DNA of 64,000 nt from Isoetes taiwanensis (GCA_021234155.1 JAJEKV010000017.1:5687901-5751900), one strand, 5' to 3'. Positions 47,499 to 59,021 are shown, counted from the stretch's first letter. Numbers and translations are program-made. The notes: generated by a model from the letters alone, not told the origin.

Positions 47499-48040
47499 TC
47501 ATGCCTCAGTTATCTGATCATCACTGTCTTCAGATACCTGTCATATGCAAATGTCAGTATGGCAACACAAAGGACAATTCTTTCACAAATGCTAAGGACT
47601 AAACAAACCTGGTTAGTGAATATGTTACCCTCTTCAAACCTTGGTGTTGGCTGTGTGTCATGAGACATATCGGTCCTCCCAGTCTTTGCAAACTCCACAT
47701 CCATTCCCCTGGCCCTAGAGATTATATCCTTGTCCACGCCTATCTCAACCATTTCTTGAATGATCCTAGCCTTGTCAATGGCCTTATCCTGGTCATGTTG
47801 CGGGCCAGTGTTTGCTGCAGCATAATTGATCGGGCCAGTGTTTGCTGCAGCATAATTGATCCATCCTTGTGTATCCAACCTTATAGAATTGCCATGGCCA
47901 ATCTCAGCATGTGTTTGTGTCTCTCCCCTTTGTTGACCAAGTCCTATGTCTTCATCGGTTTCAGTGCTAATGGAGTTTGGGACAGGTTTGACCAGAGATA
48001 GGTACCCTTCTATGCCAACATCTTGCACACTAACATCACC
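47499..48040 (-). CDS. 3' exons of an unidentified gene with acidic C-terminus
   Basis: The last exon, 47537-47499, reads VSEDSDDQITEA then stop. It is joined through a GT-AG intron (47538-47608) to an exon that ends at 47609 and runs up to about 48040. The exon contains IQEMVEIGVDKDIISRARGM and a perfect direct repeat of ten codons (INYAAANTGP twice) encoded by 30-bp copies at about 47803-47862. The reading phase is kept across the junction. Upstream exons were not found. The protein is hydrophilic with no recognised domain; the terminal acidic peptide and clean splice sites suggest a real gene end. Confidence 0.5.
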
Positions 48041-48044
48041 CTAG

Positions 48045-50040
48045 CATATGCGTGTCTCATTGAAGTTACACATAACCTCAATCTCTTATTCACTCTCCTG
48101 GGCAATTGATACGATTTAAGGAATTTGGGCTCTTTGAGCATCTTAAATCATTAAATACACAGACAAACAATAGAACTTTGATTAAACTGAAATTTCATTT
48201 GACAAAATTGCCATCCGTTCAGGCAAATGGTTATGGCACAGTACTTTTACCGCCCAACCAAATCTACCTCCGAAAGGCTATACTGACAAAGCTATACATA
48301 CTGGATTAAATGGCTTTTGGCAATTGATCACCACTGCTTCTCTGCAGTCTCCGATCAAAAGGAAATTACACTTGCTTTCTAAAAATAAGAAGGAATTATG
48401 ATTCATGATGAGGAACTTGCTTTTCTGCTTTGATTAGATCTCTGCTTAATCTCCTTCTTCTGCTTAATCCCCCTCTCCTAGCAATTGGGCGCTTATTACG
48501 TTTGCAAATACTTTTTACAAATTTTTGGTTAGAAAAAAAAGGTTCTAATAAAAAATAAGATTTTGATGAGATATCAAACCGTTGTGTGTAATATCTAAGT
48601 CACTAAAAATAGATAGAGAAGCGCTAGAGAGAGAATGTCAAAGTTGTTTCCGCGGTTATAACTTGAGCTACAGAGGTCGGATTCAGATGACCTTGGGCTC
48701 TTTGGAAAGCTTATGTAGAGAGCTTTCAATTGGCATATGTTTGCTCCAGATATATTAAGATAGATACATGTTTTTTGTACTTTTCAAACCAGATTCCTTG
48801 CAAAGTGCAAATTTCATAGTAATATGCTTTTTATCATAACTTTTGAAGCCTGACTCCATTTTGTATTTTCTTTATTGCTTTGGAAAGCTCTCTCCGGGAT
48901 TTTTCTAAGATGTATAATGTATGCTCATATTTGGATTAAGTTTTCTAGGTCAAAACAACAAATTTCTGGGCGGATTTGGTAGGTTTCGCACCTGACTAAA
49001 ACATGATTTGTAGAACATCAAATCATACTGCCTGTCGAGTTGATCATTCTGGTCATGTCTTATCCTATATCATTGCAGTGCATAAGCTTTTATAAAGGTA
49101 TTGAAGAGGTGATGTTATTGTGGCCATGTTTTGTATCGAAAAAAAAAAAATTGAAACTTTTTGTTTTGGTGTGTTATGGGATTTGTGCTATATTTGATGG
49201 TTTATATGTTACAAGCCTATAGCTTTTGATTTAAAGATATTATCTATATAACAAGATAAAGGTTTCTTTAATGCCACAGTTCTATTGCGAGCAATAGAAC
49301 CGACATTCCTTGGACGGGGATGCCCTCCCTCGCTTCTCCTATTTATACCACCTCTATTTCATTTCCTTTTCATTGGTGTTCACTTGAGCTTCTTCCATTT
49401 CTTCTCTTTGGCTCCACAAATTTCCCCCTTCCCTACCTATTCTTCTACTGAGGACAAATGATCCAGAGTTCATTATTCTGGGTCTGCAACAAGCGTACAA
49501 GTTTGGGGTTGCCTGGGACTCTTGATTTGTGGCTTATGGGTTGGCTTGGTGCTGGTTTGAAGCAGGCCTGCTCGTTGGTGGATTACATGGGGTTTAGGTT
49601 GAGCGGGCCGACCTTCAGTAAGCCACCGCAGCCCACCTAAAGCTCCGGTCTGTGGCTTGGAATCAAAGATCAGAATTCCCAAATTGTTGCTATTGTTTTT
49701 AATTTTTCGTTTCATAGATCGGAGCCAATGTTATTGTTGAGATGCCTGTTTTGGTGGTTCATTCTTTCACCTTCATCAGATTGGGTGTTTCCCGGCCTTT
49801 TCTTATTCCATTGGTTCTTTGTACATGATCCGCTCTGATATTCCGCCTGGAGGTTTGATTAAACTAGCCCATGAACTACTGCTGTGTTCTGAGGGTTCCC
49901 TTTATTTGATAAGTTTGTTTATTGTTTAGCTTAGATCTTATTGTTCTTCCGCATCAAGCAGGCATATCTCTGATTCAGATCCCCCGTTCAACCTCTTCGA
50001 CTCTTTGTGTTTTTCATGGTTTGACGCCTTGAATATCATG
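48045..50040. other. AT-rich region before the copia relic
   Basis: No gene is recognised. A TATTTATA box and pyrimidine-rich leader at about 49340-49450 resemble a promoter or LTR. No matching repeat was found on the other side of the copia relic. Confidence 0.4.
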
Positions 50041-50043
50041 AAG

Positions 50044-53000
50044 GTGATAATCTAGAAGTTTATTTTCAAACCTTGGATATGATATTATTTGATTTAAAAG
50101 CTACTGGTGCCATATTTTCAAACGAAGCCGAGTTACTAGCTATCTCAAGAGCTTTTTCTGATTATGAACAAATTGCAATTCTGATAAGAAATGTAGCAGA
50201 GTCATGAAGAGGCAGAAAGATTTGCTTGCACAGAAAAGAGTTGTAAAGGACGAGAATGAAGGGGCTGAATTATATGCTAGTCGATCACGAGGTCGTGGAG
50301 GTAAGGAAAGCAGAATTGGTCCATGTTTTGTTTGTAATGAGTATGGTCATGTGAAAACTAATTGCCCAAATTTAACTAAAGAGATATTTTGTTATAATTG
50401 TGGTGGGAGGGGGCATATTTCATCTAAGTGTTCTAGTCCAAAGAATCAAGGAAGAAGGGGAGGAGCTGCACGTGGAACTGTAAAAGGAAGAGGTAAGAGT
50501 AAATTTAGTGCTGTGAATGTGGTTGTTAAAGCAAATGTGGAAGAAGACGACGATGAGGTAATTCATAAAGCTTTTCTTGCTATTAAACGTGATACACGTG
50601 CTAACTCTCTTGTAATAGATAGTGGAGCTGAGCAATCCGTAGTCTGCTCTTCAGAAATGCTTACAGGATGCTCAGGAATTGGAACGAGGCATATTCAATT
50701 CGGCAACGGAAATTTACAACAAGTGGAAGGAGTGGGTTTGCTGGAGTTATTTGATCTTAATGGAAAACCTGTAAGCTTAAAAGATGTGCTGTGTATGCCA
50801 AATTTGATCAGAAATTTGATCTCGGTTAGTCAATTAATGGATTTGGGTTATAGAGTGGTATTTGACTAGGAAGTATGCGAAATACTGCATAATAATAAAC
50901 TTGTATTCTAGCTAAAAGAAATGGTGATTTGTTTGAATTAAACAAAGATGAGGTACTTAATGTGAATACAACAATGCGTCCATCAATTAAGCTATGGCAT
51001 GAAAGGCTGGCTCACACACATGTCAAGAATGTTGAACATATGGCTAAAAAGGGGTTAATAGATTGCTCAGATGGAAAATATCAATTTATTTGCCATGGAT
51101 GCATGCTAGGAAAGCATATAAGAATACCCTTTAAAAAAAGTAGACAGTGTGCAAGTGATTTGCTTGAATTAGTGCATACAGACCTTTGCGGACCTATGAA
51201 TATTAGAAGTGTAAGTGGAAAGAGGTATTATATTTCGTTTATTGATGACTACAGTAGAAGGGCTAAATGCTATTTTTTAACTGAGAAAAGGCAAGCATTA
51301 GAAGCATTTAAGCAGTTTACAGCAGAAGTTGAATGTGAAACTAGTAGAAAAATTAAATGTATAAGATCAGACAGAGGTGATGAGTACTTGTCAAAAAGGT
51401 TTAAGGGTTTTTGCCTAGAAAAGGGAATCAAAAGCCAGCTTACTTGCAGATATAGTCTTCAGCAGATATAGTCTTCAGCAGAATGGAGTTGCAGAACGTA
51501 AAAATAGAATAGTATTAGATGCTGTAAGAGCAATGCTAAAACATGCAAAATTGCCTAATTATTTATGGGCAGAAGTAGTAAAAACAACATTCTATATTCA
51601 AAATAGACTGCCTTCAGTTAGCATAGGCAGTGGCATTCCCGAAGAAATATGGACCGGCAGGCAACAGGATTATGATAAATTCAAAGCATATGGATGTCTA
51701 ACCTATGTTCATATTCCAGAAGAAGTGCGGACAAAGCTTGAGGTTCGAGCAACGGAAGCGTTTCTCGTTGGCTATGATGAAGAAGCGAAAGGTTATCAAT
51801 TGTACAATCCGGATTCCAAAAAGGTATATATTAGCAGAGATGTAGCCTTTATCAGTCTTATACAAAGATAGAAGGATTATAAAAGATGCGAAGAATACCA
51901 AAGTTAAGGAGAAGAATGTAGATAACGTAAAATCTGAAATCCCTATAGATATAAATGATGATAATGGTATTGAGGTTCTAGGTTATAGCCAGGCAATAGA
52001 AACACCAATAGTCGATGAGATACCCATAGTTGATTCTCAACCTCCTAAGAAACGCAAGAGTGAAGTTGAACATTTAAAAGAAATTTTGCAAGTAGACGAA
52101 GATTTATATGGAAGGCAAGAATCAGGTAAAAGTAGACGGTTGTAGGCAGTTTTTTTGCCAGATGATAGTGTTCCTGCAATAATGGCATTGTTTGAGTCTG
52201 GAATACCTAATGATTTTGATGAAGCAATTAGTGCAGAAGATGCAGAAGAGTGGAAACGTGCAATGGACGATGAGACGCAGTCATTTGCTGATAATAAAAC
52301 GTATGAATTAGTAAAGCGCACTGAAGGAAAAAATATAGTTGGGAACAAAAGGGTGTTTAAAATTAAAAGGGGATCAGACGGAAGCTTACAAAAGTATAAA
52401 GCCAGACTTGTTGCACAGGGCTTCTCACAGGAAAAAGGTATAGATTATTAGGAAAAGTTTTCTCCTATTGTTAAACTAACCAGTTTGAGAGCTATTCTAG
52501 CATAAGCAAATGCCAATAACCTTGAATTACATCATATGGATGTAAGCACAGCATTCTTGAATGCGGATATTGAGAAAGAAATTTACATGAAACAAGCGCC
52601 AGGATACGAGCAAGGAGAAGACATGGTATGGAAGTTAAAGAAGGCAGTTTATGGATTGAGACAAGCTCCGAGACAATGGTATGTATGCATAGGCAATTAT
52701 CTAAAGGTGCAAGGTTTTGAAAAGCTAAAATCTGATGGTAATCTTTATGTTTTTCGCAATGATGATAATTTTTGCATAATAGCACTTTATGTAGATGAAT
52801 GTATAATGGCATCAAAGAGTACAGATTTTGCAAGACAGTGTTAAAAGAGAAATTTAAAATGACAGATCTAGGTGATCTTAAGCTGTTTCTTGGTCTGGAA
52901 GTGCATAGAGAGTGAGAAGCTAAAAAGATGATCCTTACACAAACTAAGAATATTCAGGGCATTTTAGAAAGGTTCAGTATGGCCGCAGGTAATCTGGTTA

Positions 53001-53526
53001 AAACACCCATGGTAGTTGGAGCAAAAATAAGTAATGAAATGTGCCCGAAAATAGTTTCAGAGCAAACTCGTATGGAAAAGGTACCGTATAAAGAGCTAAT
53101 TGGTTGTTTACTCTATGTGTCAAACTGTACACGTCCTGACATTGCTTATGCAGTTAATTTTCTAAGTTGCTTTATAAACAATCCAGGAGGCACATTGGCT
53201 AGCAGCAAAAAGAATTCTTAGATATTTGAAAGGAACACTTAATGATGGGCTACAGTACAAATGGGAACAGGAAACTGGCATAATTCTGAAAGCATATGCG
53301 GATGCCGATTGGGCTGGAGATACAGATTCTCGAAAATCCACCTCGAGTTATGTTACTATGTTAGGAGGAGCAGCTATATCATGGAGAAGTAAAAAACAAT
53401 CCTCAGTCGCCATGTCTTCAGCAGAAGCCGAATACATAGCAGTATCTCTTGTAGCTAAGGAAGTTGTGTGGTTGAAAGGGTTATTGGGAGAGCTAGGGAT
53501 AATACAGGATAATCCAGTCCAGAAAT
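50044..53526 (+). mobile_element. Ty1/copia retrotransposon relic (gag-pol, no LTRs)
   Basis: Domains occur in copia order: gag tail from about 50050; two CCHC zinc knuckles, CFVCNEYGHVKTNC and CYNCGGRGHISSKC (50324-50435); protease VIDSGAEQS (about 50611); GAG-pre-integrase LWHERLAHTH; integrase core with HTDLCGPM and FIDDYSR; reverse transcriptase with MDVSTAFLNADIEKEIYMKQ and YVDE (usual YVDD) near 52790; RNase H with ADADWAGD and SSAEAEYIA ending about 53510. A 16-bp tandem duplication at 51448-51479 shifts the integrase frame, and several stops and other shifts follow. The N-terminal gag and both LTRs are missing. The 3' end joins the tRNA-His tandem units directly. The element is dead. 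Confidence 0.92.
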
Positions 53527-53753
53527 AAGCATGCCTTATGACGATTTACATTTTTTGGATCCACATTCTTCATGTCTGGACACATGTTATGGACAACGTC
53601 TAGTAGAATCTCCACAAGGAAATGCTCAACGAGTAAGGTTGAACGATGCGTATGAGATGAATTGCAGAAGCCTCATATTACAAAGAATATAAATACAAAA
53701 TATTTATATTTATATTCTTTCAAAAAAAAAAAAGAATATAAATACAAAATATT

Positions 53754-53825
53754 TGTGGTTGCTAGGAGTCAAGCCTAGGTCTCCACGGCCACAACGTGGA
53801 ATTCTAACCACTAAACTACAACCAC
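53754..53825 (-). tRNA. tRNA-His(GUG), unit 1 copy A (T-arm changed)
   Basis: A 72-nt gene on the minus strand with acceptor GTGGTTG/CAACCAC, anticodon arm CCACG-TTGTGGC-CGTGG (anticodon GTG) and intron-free loop. The T stem CTAGG/CCTAG still pairs, but the T loop is CTTGACT, with C56 changed to T. That weakens box B and the G19-C56 tertiary pair. T-rich stretches on the minus strand follow within about 30 nt and can act as Pol III terminator. Confidence 0.8.
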
Positions 53826-54144
53826 AACAACATAAGGAAACAACTTTAGTAAAACATACGTATTCTAATCTTCTAATTGATGTAAACACAAAGTTTTTGG
53901 ATTTCTACAAAATATAATCTTTCAATCAAAAGGAAAAACAATATCTACTAGAAACTTATATGCGGGACAAAGATGGGCATTCTTAGCACATGTAAAATCA
54001 GTAGATGTCATGCATTGATTATAGAGTTTTAGATATACTCGTGTCCATAGATGTCAAAGAGTCCCAATTGTGAACGGTTTAGTGTAAAGACAGGTGGGCA
54101 TTAGCCATTGAATTGGCTTGTAAGAATAATCTATAGTGATTTTT

Positions 54145-54214
54145 TGTGGTTCGGGAGTCGAGCCTGTGTCTCCACGGCCACAACGTGGAATTCTAACCAC
54201 TAAACTACAACCAC
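54145..54214 (-). pseudogene. tRNA-His(GUG), unit 1 copy B, degenerate
   Basis: The 5' two-thirds, including the GTG anticodon arm, is intact. The T arm and 3' acceptor strand read AGACACAGGCTCGACTCCCG, lacking two bases and a paired T stem. The 70-nt copy is probably non-functional. Confidence 0.75.
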
Positions 54215-54737
54215 AACCACATCAATATAACTTCAATACATTTACCATCGTGTGAAAAAAGGGATCTTATGATCATTTTGTCACCGAAGAAAAAACACAT
54301 AGTCTCGGATTCACGTAAACTACTGGTCCTTCAATCTGAAGCAAAGCTTCTACCTACTACAAACATCGCCTTGGGGATGTCGCGGATTTTTATCAACGTG
54401 TAAATGAGCAAAAGTAATGGAGTGAATAAATAGCTGTAGATGTCATCGTGTCCATTGACGAAATAGAGTGTCAACTGCGAATTATTTAGGGTTCCTGGAG
54501 TTTAGCATTAGCCATGGAATAGAATGAATAGAGGATGGAGTGCATAGATGGTCCCTTGTTGTAGGGCTTCATTATTAGGATTCTACTTTTCAAAATAAGC
54601 ATGCCTTATGACGGTTTACATTTTTTGGATCCACATTCTTCATGTCTGGACACATGTTATGGACAACGTCTAGTAGAATCTCCAAAAGGAAACGCTCAAC
54701 GAGCCTCATATGACAAAGAATATAAATAGAAGATATT

Positions 54738-54779
54738 TGTGGTTGCTGGGAGTCGAGCCCAGGTCTCCACGGCCACAAC
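54738..54779 (-). pseudogene. tRNA-His, unit 2 copy A, 5' half deleted
   Basis: Only the 3' part (anticodon 3' stem, variable loop, T arm, acceptor) remains. The missing segment lies between two CCACAAC words present in the full copies, which suggests a deletion by short direct-repeat recombination. The gene cannot fold. Confidence 0.85.
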
Positions 54780-55090
54780 ATAAGGAAGCAACTTTAGTAA
54801 CATACGTATTCTAATCTTCTAATTGAAGTAAACACAAAGTTTTTGGATTTCTACAAAATATAATCTTTCAATCAGGAGCAAAAACAATATCTACAAGAAA
54901 CTTATATGCACGACAATGATGGGCATTTTTAGCACATGTAAAATCAGTAGATGTCATGCATTGATTATAGAGTTTTAGATATACTCGTGTCCATAGATGT
55001 CAAAGAGTCCCAATTGTGAATGGTTTAGTGTAAAGACAGGTGGGCATTAGCCATTGAATTGGTTTGTAAGAATAATCTATAGTGATTTTT

Positions 55091-55162
55091 TGTGGTTGCT
55101 GGGAGTCGAGCCCAGGTCTCCACGGCCACAACGTGGAATTCTAACCACTAAACTACAACCAC
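55091..55162 (-). tRNA. tRNA-His(GUG), unit 2 copy B
   Basis: Consensus 72-nt copy. Acceptor GTGGTTG pairs fully with CAACCAC, discriminator is A, anticodon loop TTGTGGC, T arm CTGGG-CTCGACT-CCCAG. Compared with the usual plant nuclear tRNA-His (GTGGCTG/CAGCCAC) one acceptor pair is changed on both strands, so pairing is kept. There is no obvious T4 terminator immediately downstream. Confidence 0.92.
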
Positions 55163-55784
55163 AACCACATCCATATCAATATAACTTCAATACAGTTACC
55201 ATCGTGTGAAAAAAGGGATCTTATGATCATTTTGTCACCGAAGAAAACACATAGTCTCTAGATTCCTGTAAACTACAGTCCTTCAATCTGAAGCAAAGCT
55301 TCTACCTACTACAAACATACTGCCCAGGGATGTCGCGGATTTTTATCAACGTGTAAATGAGCAAAAGTAATGGAGTGAATAAATAGCTGTAGATGTCATC
55401 GTGTCCATTGACGAAATAGAGTGTCAACTGCGAATTATTTAGGGTTCCTGGAGTTTAGCATTAGCCATGGAATAGAATGAATAGAGGATGGAGTGCATAG
55501 ATGGTATGGATTCCCTTATCGTAGGGCTTCATTATTAGGATTCTACTTTTCAAAATAAGCATGCCTTATGACGATTTACATTTTTTGGATCCACATTCTT
55601 CATGTCTGGACACATGTTATGGACAACGTCTAGTAGAATCTCCACAAGGAAATGCTCAACGAGTAAGGTTGAACGATGCGTATGAGATGAATTGCAGAAG
55701 CCTCATATTACAAAGAATATAAATACAAAATATTTCTATTTATATTCTTTCAAAAAAAAAAAAAGAATATAAATACAAAATGTT

Positions 55785-55856
55785 TGTGGTTGCTAGGAGT
55801 CGAGCCCAGGTCTCCACAGCCACAACGTGGAATTCTAACCACTAAACTACAACCAC
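55785..55856 (-). tRNA. tRNA-His(GUG), unit 3 copy A
   Basis: 72 nt, GTG anticodon. One G-U wobble arises in the T stem (CTGGG/CCTAG) and one in the anticodon stem (CCACG/TGTGG); both still pair. Box B GCTCGACTCC is kept. Minus-strand T runs follow the 3' end. Confidence 0.88.
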
Positions 55857-56160
55857 AACAATATAAGGAAACAACTTTAGTAAAACATACGTATTCTAAT
55901 CTTCTAATTGATGTAAACACAAAGTTTTTGGATTTCTACAAAATATAATCTTTCAATCAAAAGGAAAAACAATATCTACTAGAAACTTATATGCGGGACA
56001 AAGATGGGCATTCTTAGCACATGTAAAATCAGTAGATGTCATGCATTGATTATAGAGTTTTAGATATTGTCAAAGAGTCCCAATTGTGAATGGTTTAGTG
56101 TAAAGACAGGTGGGCATTAGCCATTGAATTGGCTTGTAAGAATAATCTATAGTGATTTTT

Positions 56161-56232
56161 TGTGGTTGCTGGGAGTCGAGCCCAGGTCTCCACGGCCACA
56201 ACGTGGAATTCTAACCACTAAACTACAACCAC
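56161..56232 (-). tRNA. tRNA-His(GUG), unit 3 copy B
   Basis: Identical to the consensus copy at 55091-55162 across all 72 nt as far as read. Fully paired acceptor, anticodon and T stems. No adjacent T4. Confidence 0.92.
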
Positions 56233-56846
56233 AACCACATCAATATAACTTCAATACATTTACCATCGTGTGAAAAAAGGGATCTTATGATCATTTTGTC
56301 ACCGAAGAAAACACATAGTCTCTGGATTCCTGTAAACTACAGTCCTTCAATCTGAAGCAAAGCTTCTACCTACTACAAACATACTGCCCAGGGATGTCGC
56401 GGATTTTTATCAACGTGTAAATGAGCAAAAGTAATGGAGTGAATAAATAGCTGTAGATGTCATCGTGTCCATTGACGAAATAGAGTGTCAACTGCGAATT
56501 ATTTAGGGTTCCTGGAGTTTAGCATTAGCCATGGAATAGAATGAATAGAGGATGGAGTGCATAGATGGTATGGATTCCCTTATCGTAGGGCTTCATTATT
56601 AGGATTCTACTTTTCAAAATAAGCATGCCTTATGACGATTTACATTTTTTGGATCCACATTCTTCATGTCTGGACACATGTTATGGACAACGTCTAGTAG
56701 AATCTCCACAAGGAAATGCTCAACGAGTAAGGTTGAACGATGCATATGAGATGAATTGCAGAAGCCTCATATTACAAAGAATATAAATACAAAATATTTA
56801 TATTTATATTCTTTCAAAAAAAAAAAGAATATAAATACAAAATATT

Positions 56847-56918
56847 TGTGGTTGCTAGGAGTCGAGCCCAGGTCTCCACGGCCACAACGTGGAATTCTAA
56901 CCACTAAACTACAACCAC
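56847..56918 (-). tRNA. tRNA-His(GUG), unit 4 copy A
   Basis: 72 nt. The T stem has one wobble (CTGGG/CCTAG) as in the unit 3 A copy; the anticodon arm is perfect. A minus-strand T run lies about 25 nt downstream. Confidence 0.9.
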
Positions 56919-57237
56919 AACAACATAAGGAAACAACTTTAGTAAAACATACGTATTCTAATCTTCTAATTGATGTAAACACAAAGTTTTTGGATTTCTA
57001 CAAAATATAATCTTTCAATCAAAAGGAAAAACAATATCTACTAGAAACTTATATGCGGGATAAAGATGGGCATTCTTAGCACATGTAAAATCAGTAGATG
57101 TCATGCATTGATTATAGAGTTTTAGATATACTCGTGTCCATAGATGTCAAAGAGTCCCAATTGTGAAAGGTTTAGTGTAAAGACAGGTGGGCATTAGCCA
57201 TTGAATTGGCTTGTAAGAATAATCTATAGTGATTTTT

Positions 57238-57309
57238 TGTGGTTGCTGGGAGTCGAGCCCAGGTCTCCACGACCACAACGTGGAATTCTAACCACTAAAC
57301 TACAACCAC
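57238..57309 (-). tRNA. tRNA-His(GUG), unit 4 copy B
   Basis: 72 nt. Anticodon loop is TTGTGGT rather than TTGTGGC, changing position 38 only; the GTG anticodon and all stems are intact. The 5' flank has one extra ACAACC copy compared with the other B copies. Confidence 0.88.
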
Positions 57310-57639
57310 AACCACAACCACATCAACATAACTTCAATACATTTACCATCGTGTGAAAAAAGGGATCTTATGATCATTTTGTCACCGAAGAAAACACATA
57401 GTCTCTGGATTCCTGTAAACTACAGTCCTTCAATCTGAAGCAAAGCTTCTACCTACTACAAACATACTGCCCAGGGATGTCGCGGATTTTTATCAACGTG
57501 TAAATGAGCAAAAGTAATGGAGTGAATAAATAGCTGTAGATGTCATCGTGTCCATAGACTAAATAGAGTGTCAACTGCAAATTATTTAGGGTTCCCGGAG
57601 TTTAGCATTAGCCATGGAATAGAACACGTGGCAGGCATA

Positions 57640-58490
57640 CCTTGATCAGACCTACTAAAATAAAATGAATAAAAAGGCAAGAAGAGATTACGGCATATGG
57701 CATTGAAGTTTTTCTTGAAGCATCCGAAGCAAGTCGGATCAGTCGGATATGCCTGGTATTGATGGAGATTCTGCAATCGATCTGAATGATCAGTAAATTC
57801 TTTTTATCAGAGATTCTTTGCTGCACCCGGGGGGTTCACTTATAGTAAGGGGGGTATGCCATGTGCGTGCATAGGGTGATCAAAAACACCCCCGTATACG
57901 ATTTCTTGAAAGGCAAATTCGACCCCTTCCGTACAAAGTTTACCCCAAGTAGTGGCAAAAACCCCCCCTACCTCTTACGTATACGTATGGAAATGGGTCG
58001 AAAAAACCCCCTACAAGTCACTCAGGCACATTGTATGGCACTTACAGTGAATCCCCCTTGTTGCTGCCCTGGCTTTTTCTAGTCCGGATTGATTAGCTGC
58101 GGCGAATCGCCTTCTATCTATTTGCTCTGGGTTTTCCTACCTAGATTGCTCGAATTGCAGTGAATCGCTGTTTGATAGAAACAATAGATTGTGTCTTGTA
58201 TTTTATCTATCATCTATATGTAAATCGTTGATATTGTTAAGCACAGACAGGTCCGTTATCTCTAAATTGCTGGTATTGTTGGTAAAGCATATATAGTTGC
58301 TGGGAAAGTACAGGTACAGAGTTTTCATAATCTTTCAATTTTTTTCATGCATGATGCATTTGCCTTGCTCATGCAGGCTTACTCAAACATATTGTTCAAC
58401 AAAAAAATGTTGATGTTGACTAAACTATAACAAAGTCCAAAGCGCCTTGGAACTCGCCAAAGCTTGTAAATCAAATATTTTGACATCTAT
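57640..58490. other. No recognisable gene
   Basis: Begins past the tRNA array. C-rich segments such as AACACCCCCGTATACG occur at about 57880-58010. No domain is found. Confidence 0.45.
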
Positions 58491-58617
58491 CAAGCACCCA
58501 TCTTACAATATAGCTACAATGTCTTCCCCGATGCCATAACATCTCTCTCCAAGAAAATGGCACAAACAATGATGCAGAAATTGATGGCTACATAAATCAA
58601 CATAAGCTAGATGATAA

Positions 58618-58702
58618 ACATCAAGATTTAGGATTAAATCATTAGGGAAAAATAAAAAGACATCAAGATTTAGGATTAAATCATTAGGGAAAAATAAAAA
58701 GA
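58618..58702. repeat. 42-bp direct tandem duplication
   Basis: CATCAAGATTTAGGATTAAA..GGGAAAAATAAAAAGA occurs twice in succession, essentially identical, followed by an A-run of about 17 bases. This is a recent local duplication with no coding content. Confidence 0.85.
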
Positions 58703-59021
58703 AGGGAAAACGAGCAAAAAAAAAAAAAAAATGTTGTGAGACACTTGCTATGTACAAGTCTTTTCTATGAACATTCTGAAATCTAAATCCATTTAATTGG
58801 TTTGCCTACTACAAATACATATTTTATTTAATGGTTAACATATTAGTTTTAATTATTTTAATCCAGCCTTTAATATGTAGATGCCTAGTTTAAGTTCCTT
58901 TACATATCTACATGCTTTTCTCGACAATTTAGCCTAAAAAATACAAAACCATGTCCATTACCTAAAACTGCCCAAGCCTCCTGTTGCGTCTTTTTGCTAG
59001 TTTTTAGAAAAAGGGAAAAAC

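Larger units (their letters stand above)
53525..57622. repeat. Four tandem ~1-kb units, each with two tRNA-His genes
   Basis: Each unit begins AATAAGCATGCCTTATGACG. Starts are near 53527, 54597, 55557 and 56621, giving unit lengths of about 1070, 960 and 1064 bp and a partial fourth unit of about 1000 bp. Sequence identity is high throughout. Unit 2 is shorter: it lacks the segment TAAGGTTGAACGATG... and the poly-A palindrome, and has a deleted first tRNA. Each unit holds tRNA-His copies about 390-430 bp apart on the minus strand. Unit 4 diverges after 57622 (GGAATAGA|ACACG). Confidence 0.92.

Noticed and set aside
49250-49700. 5' LTR of the copia relic
   Set aside because: A TATA-like box is present, but no matching sequence exists on the 3' side and no TG..CA boundary could be set.
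53754-57309. The tRNA-His copies as plastid or mitochondrial insertions
   Set aside because: Plastid trnH-GUG has a different acceptor stem and arms; these match the plant nuclear type.
53525-57622. The tRNA array as SINE insertions
   Set aside because: Copies sit in collinear tandem units with long shared flanks and no A-tails or individual target duplications.
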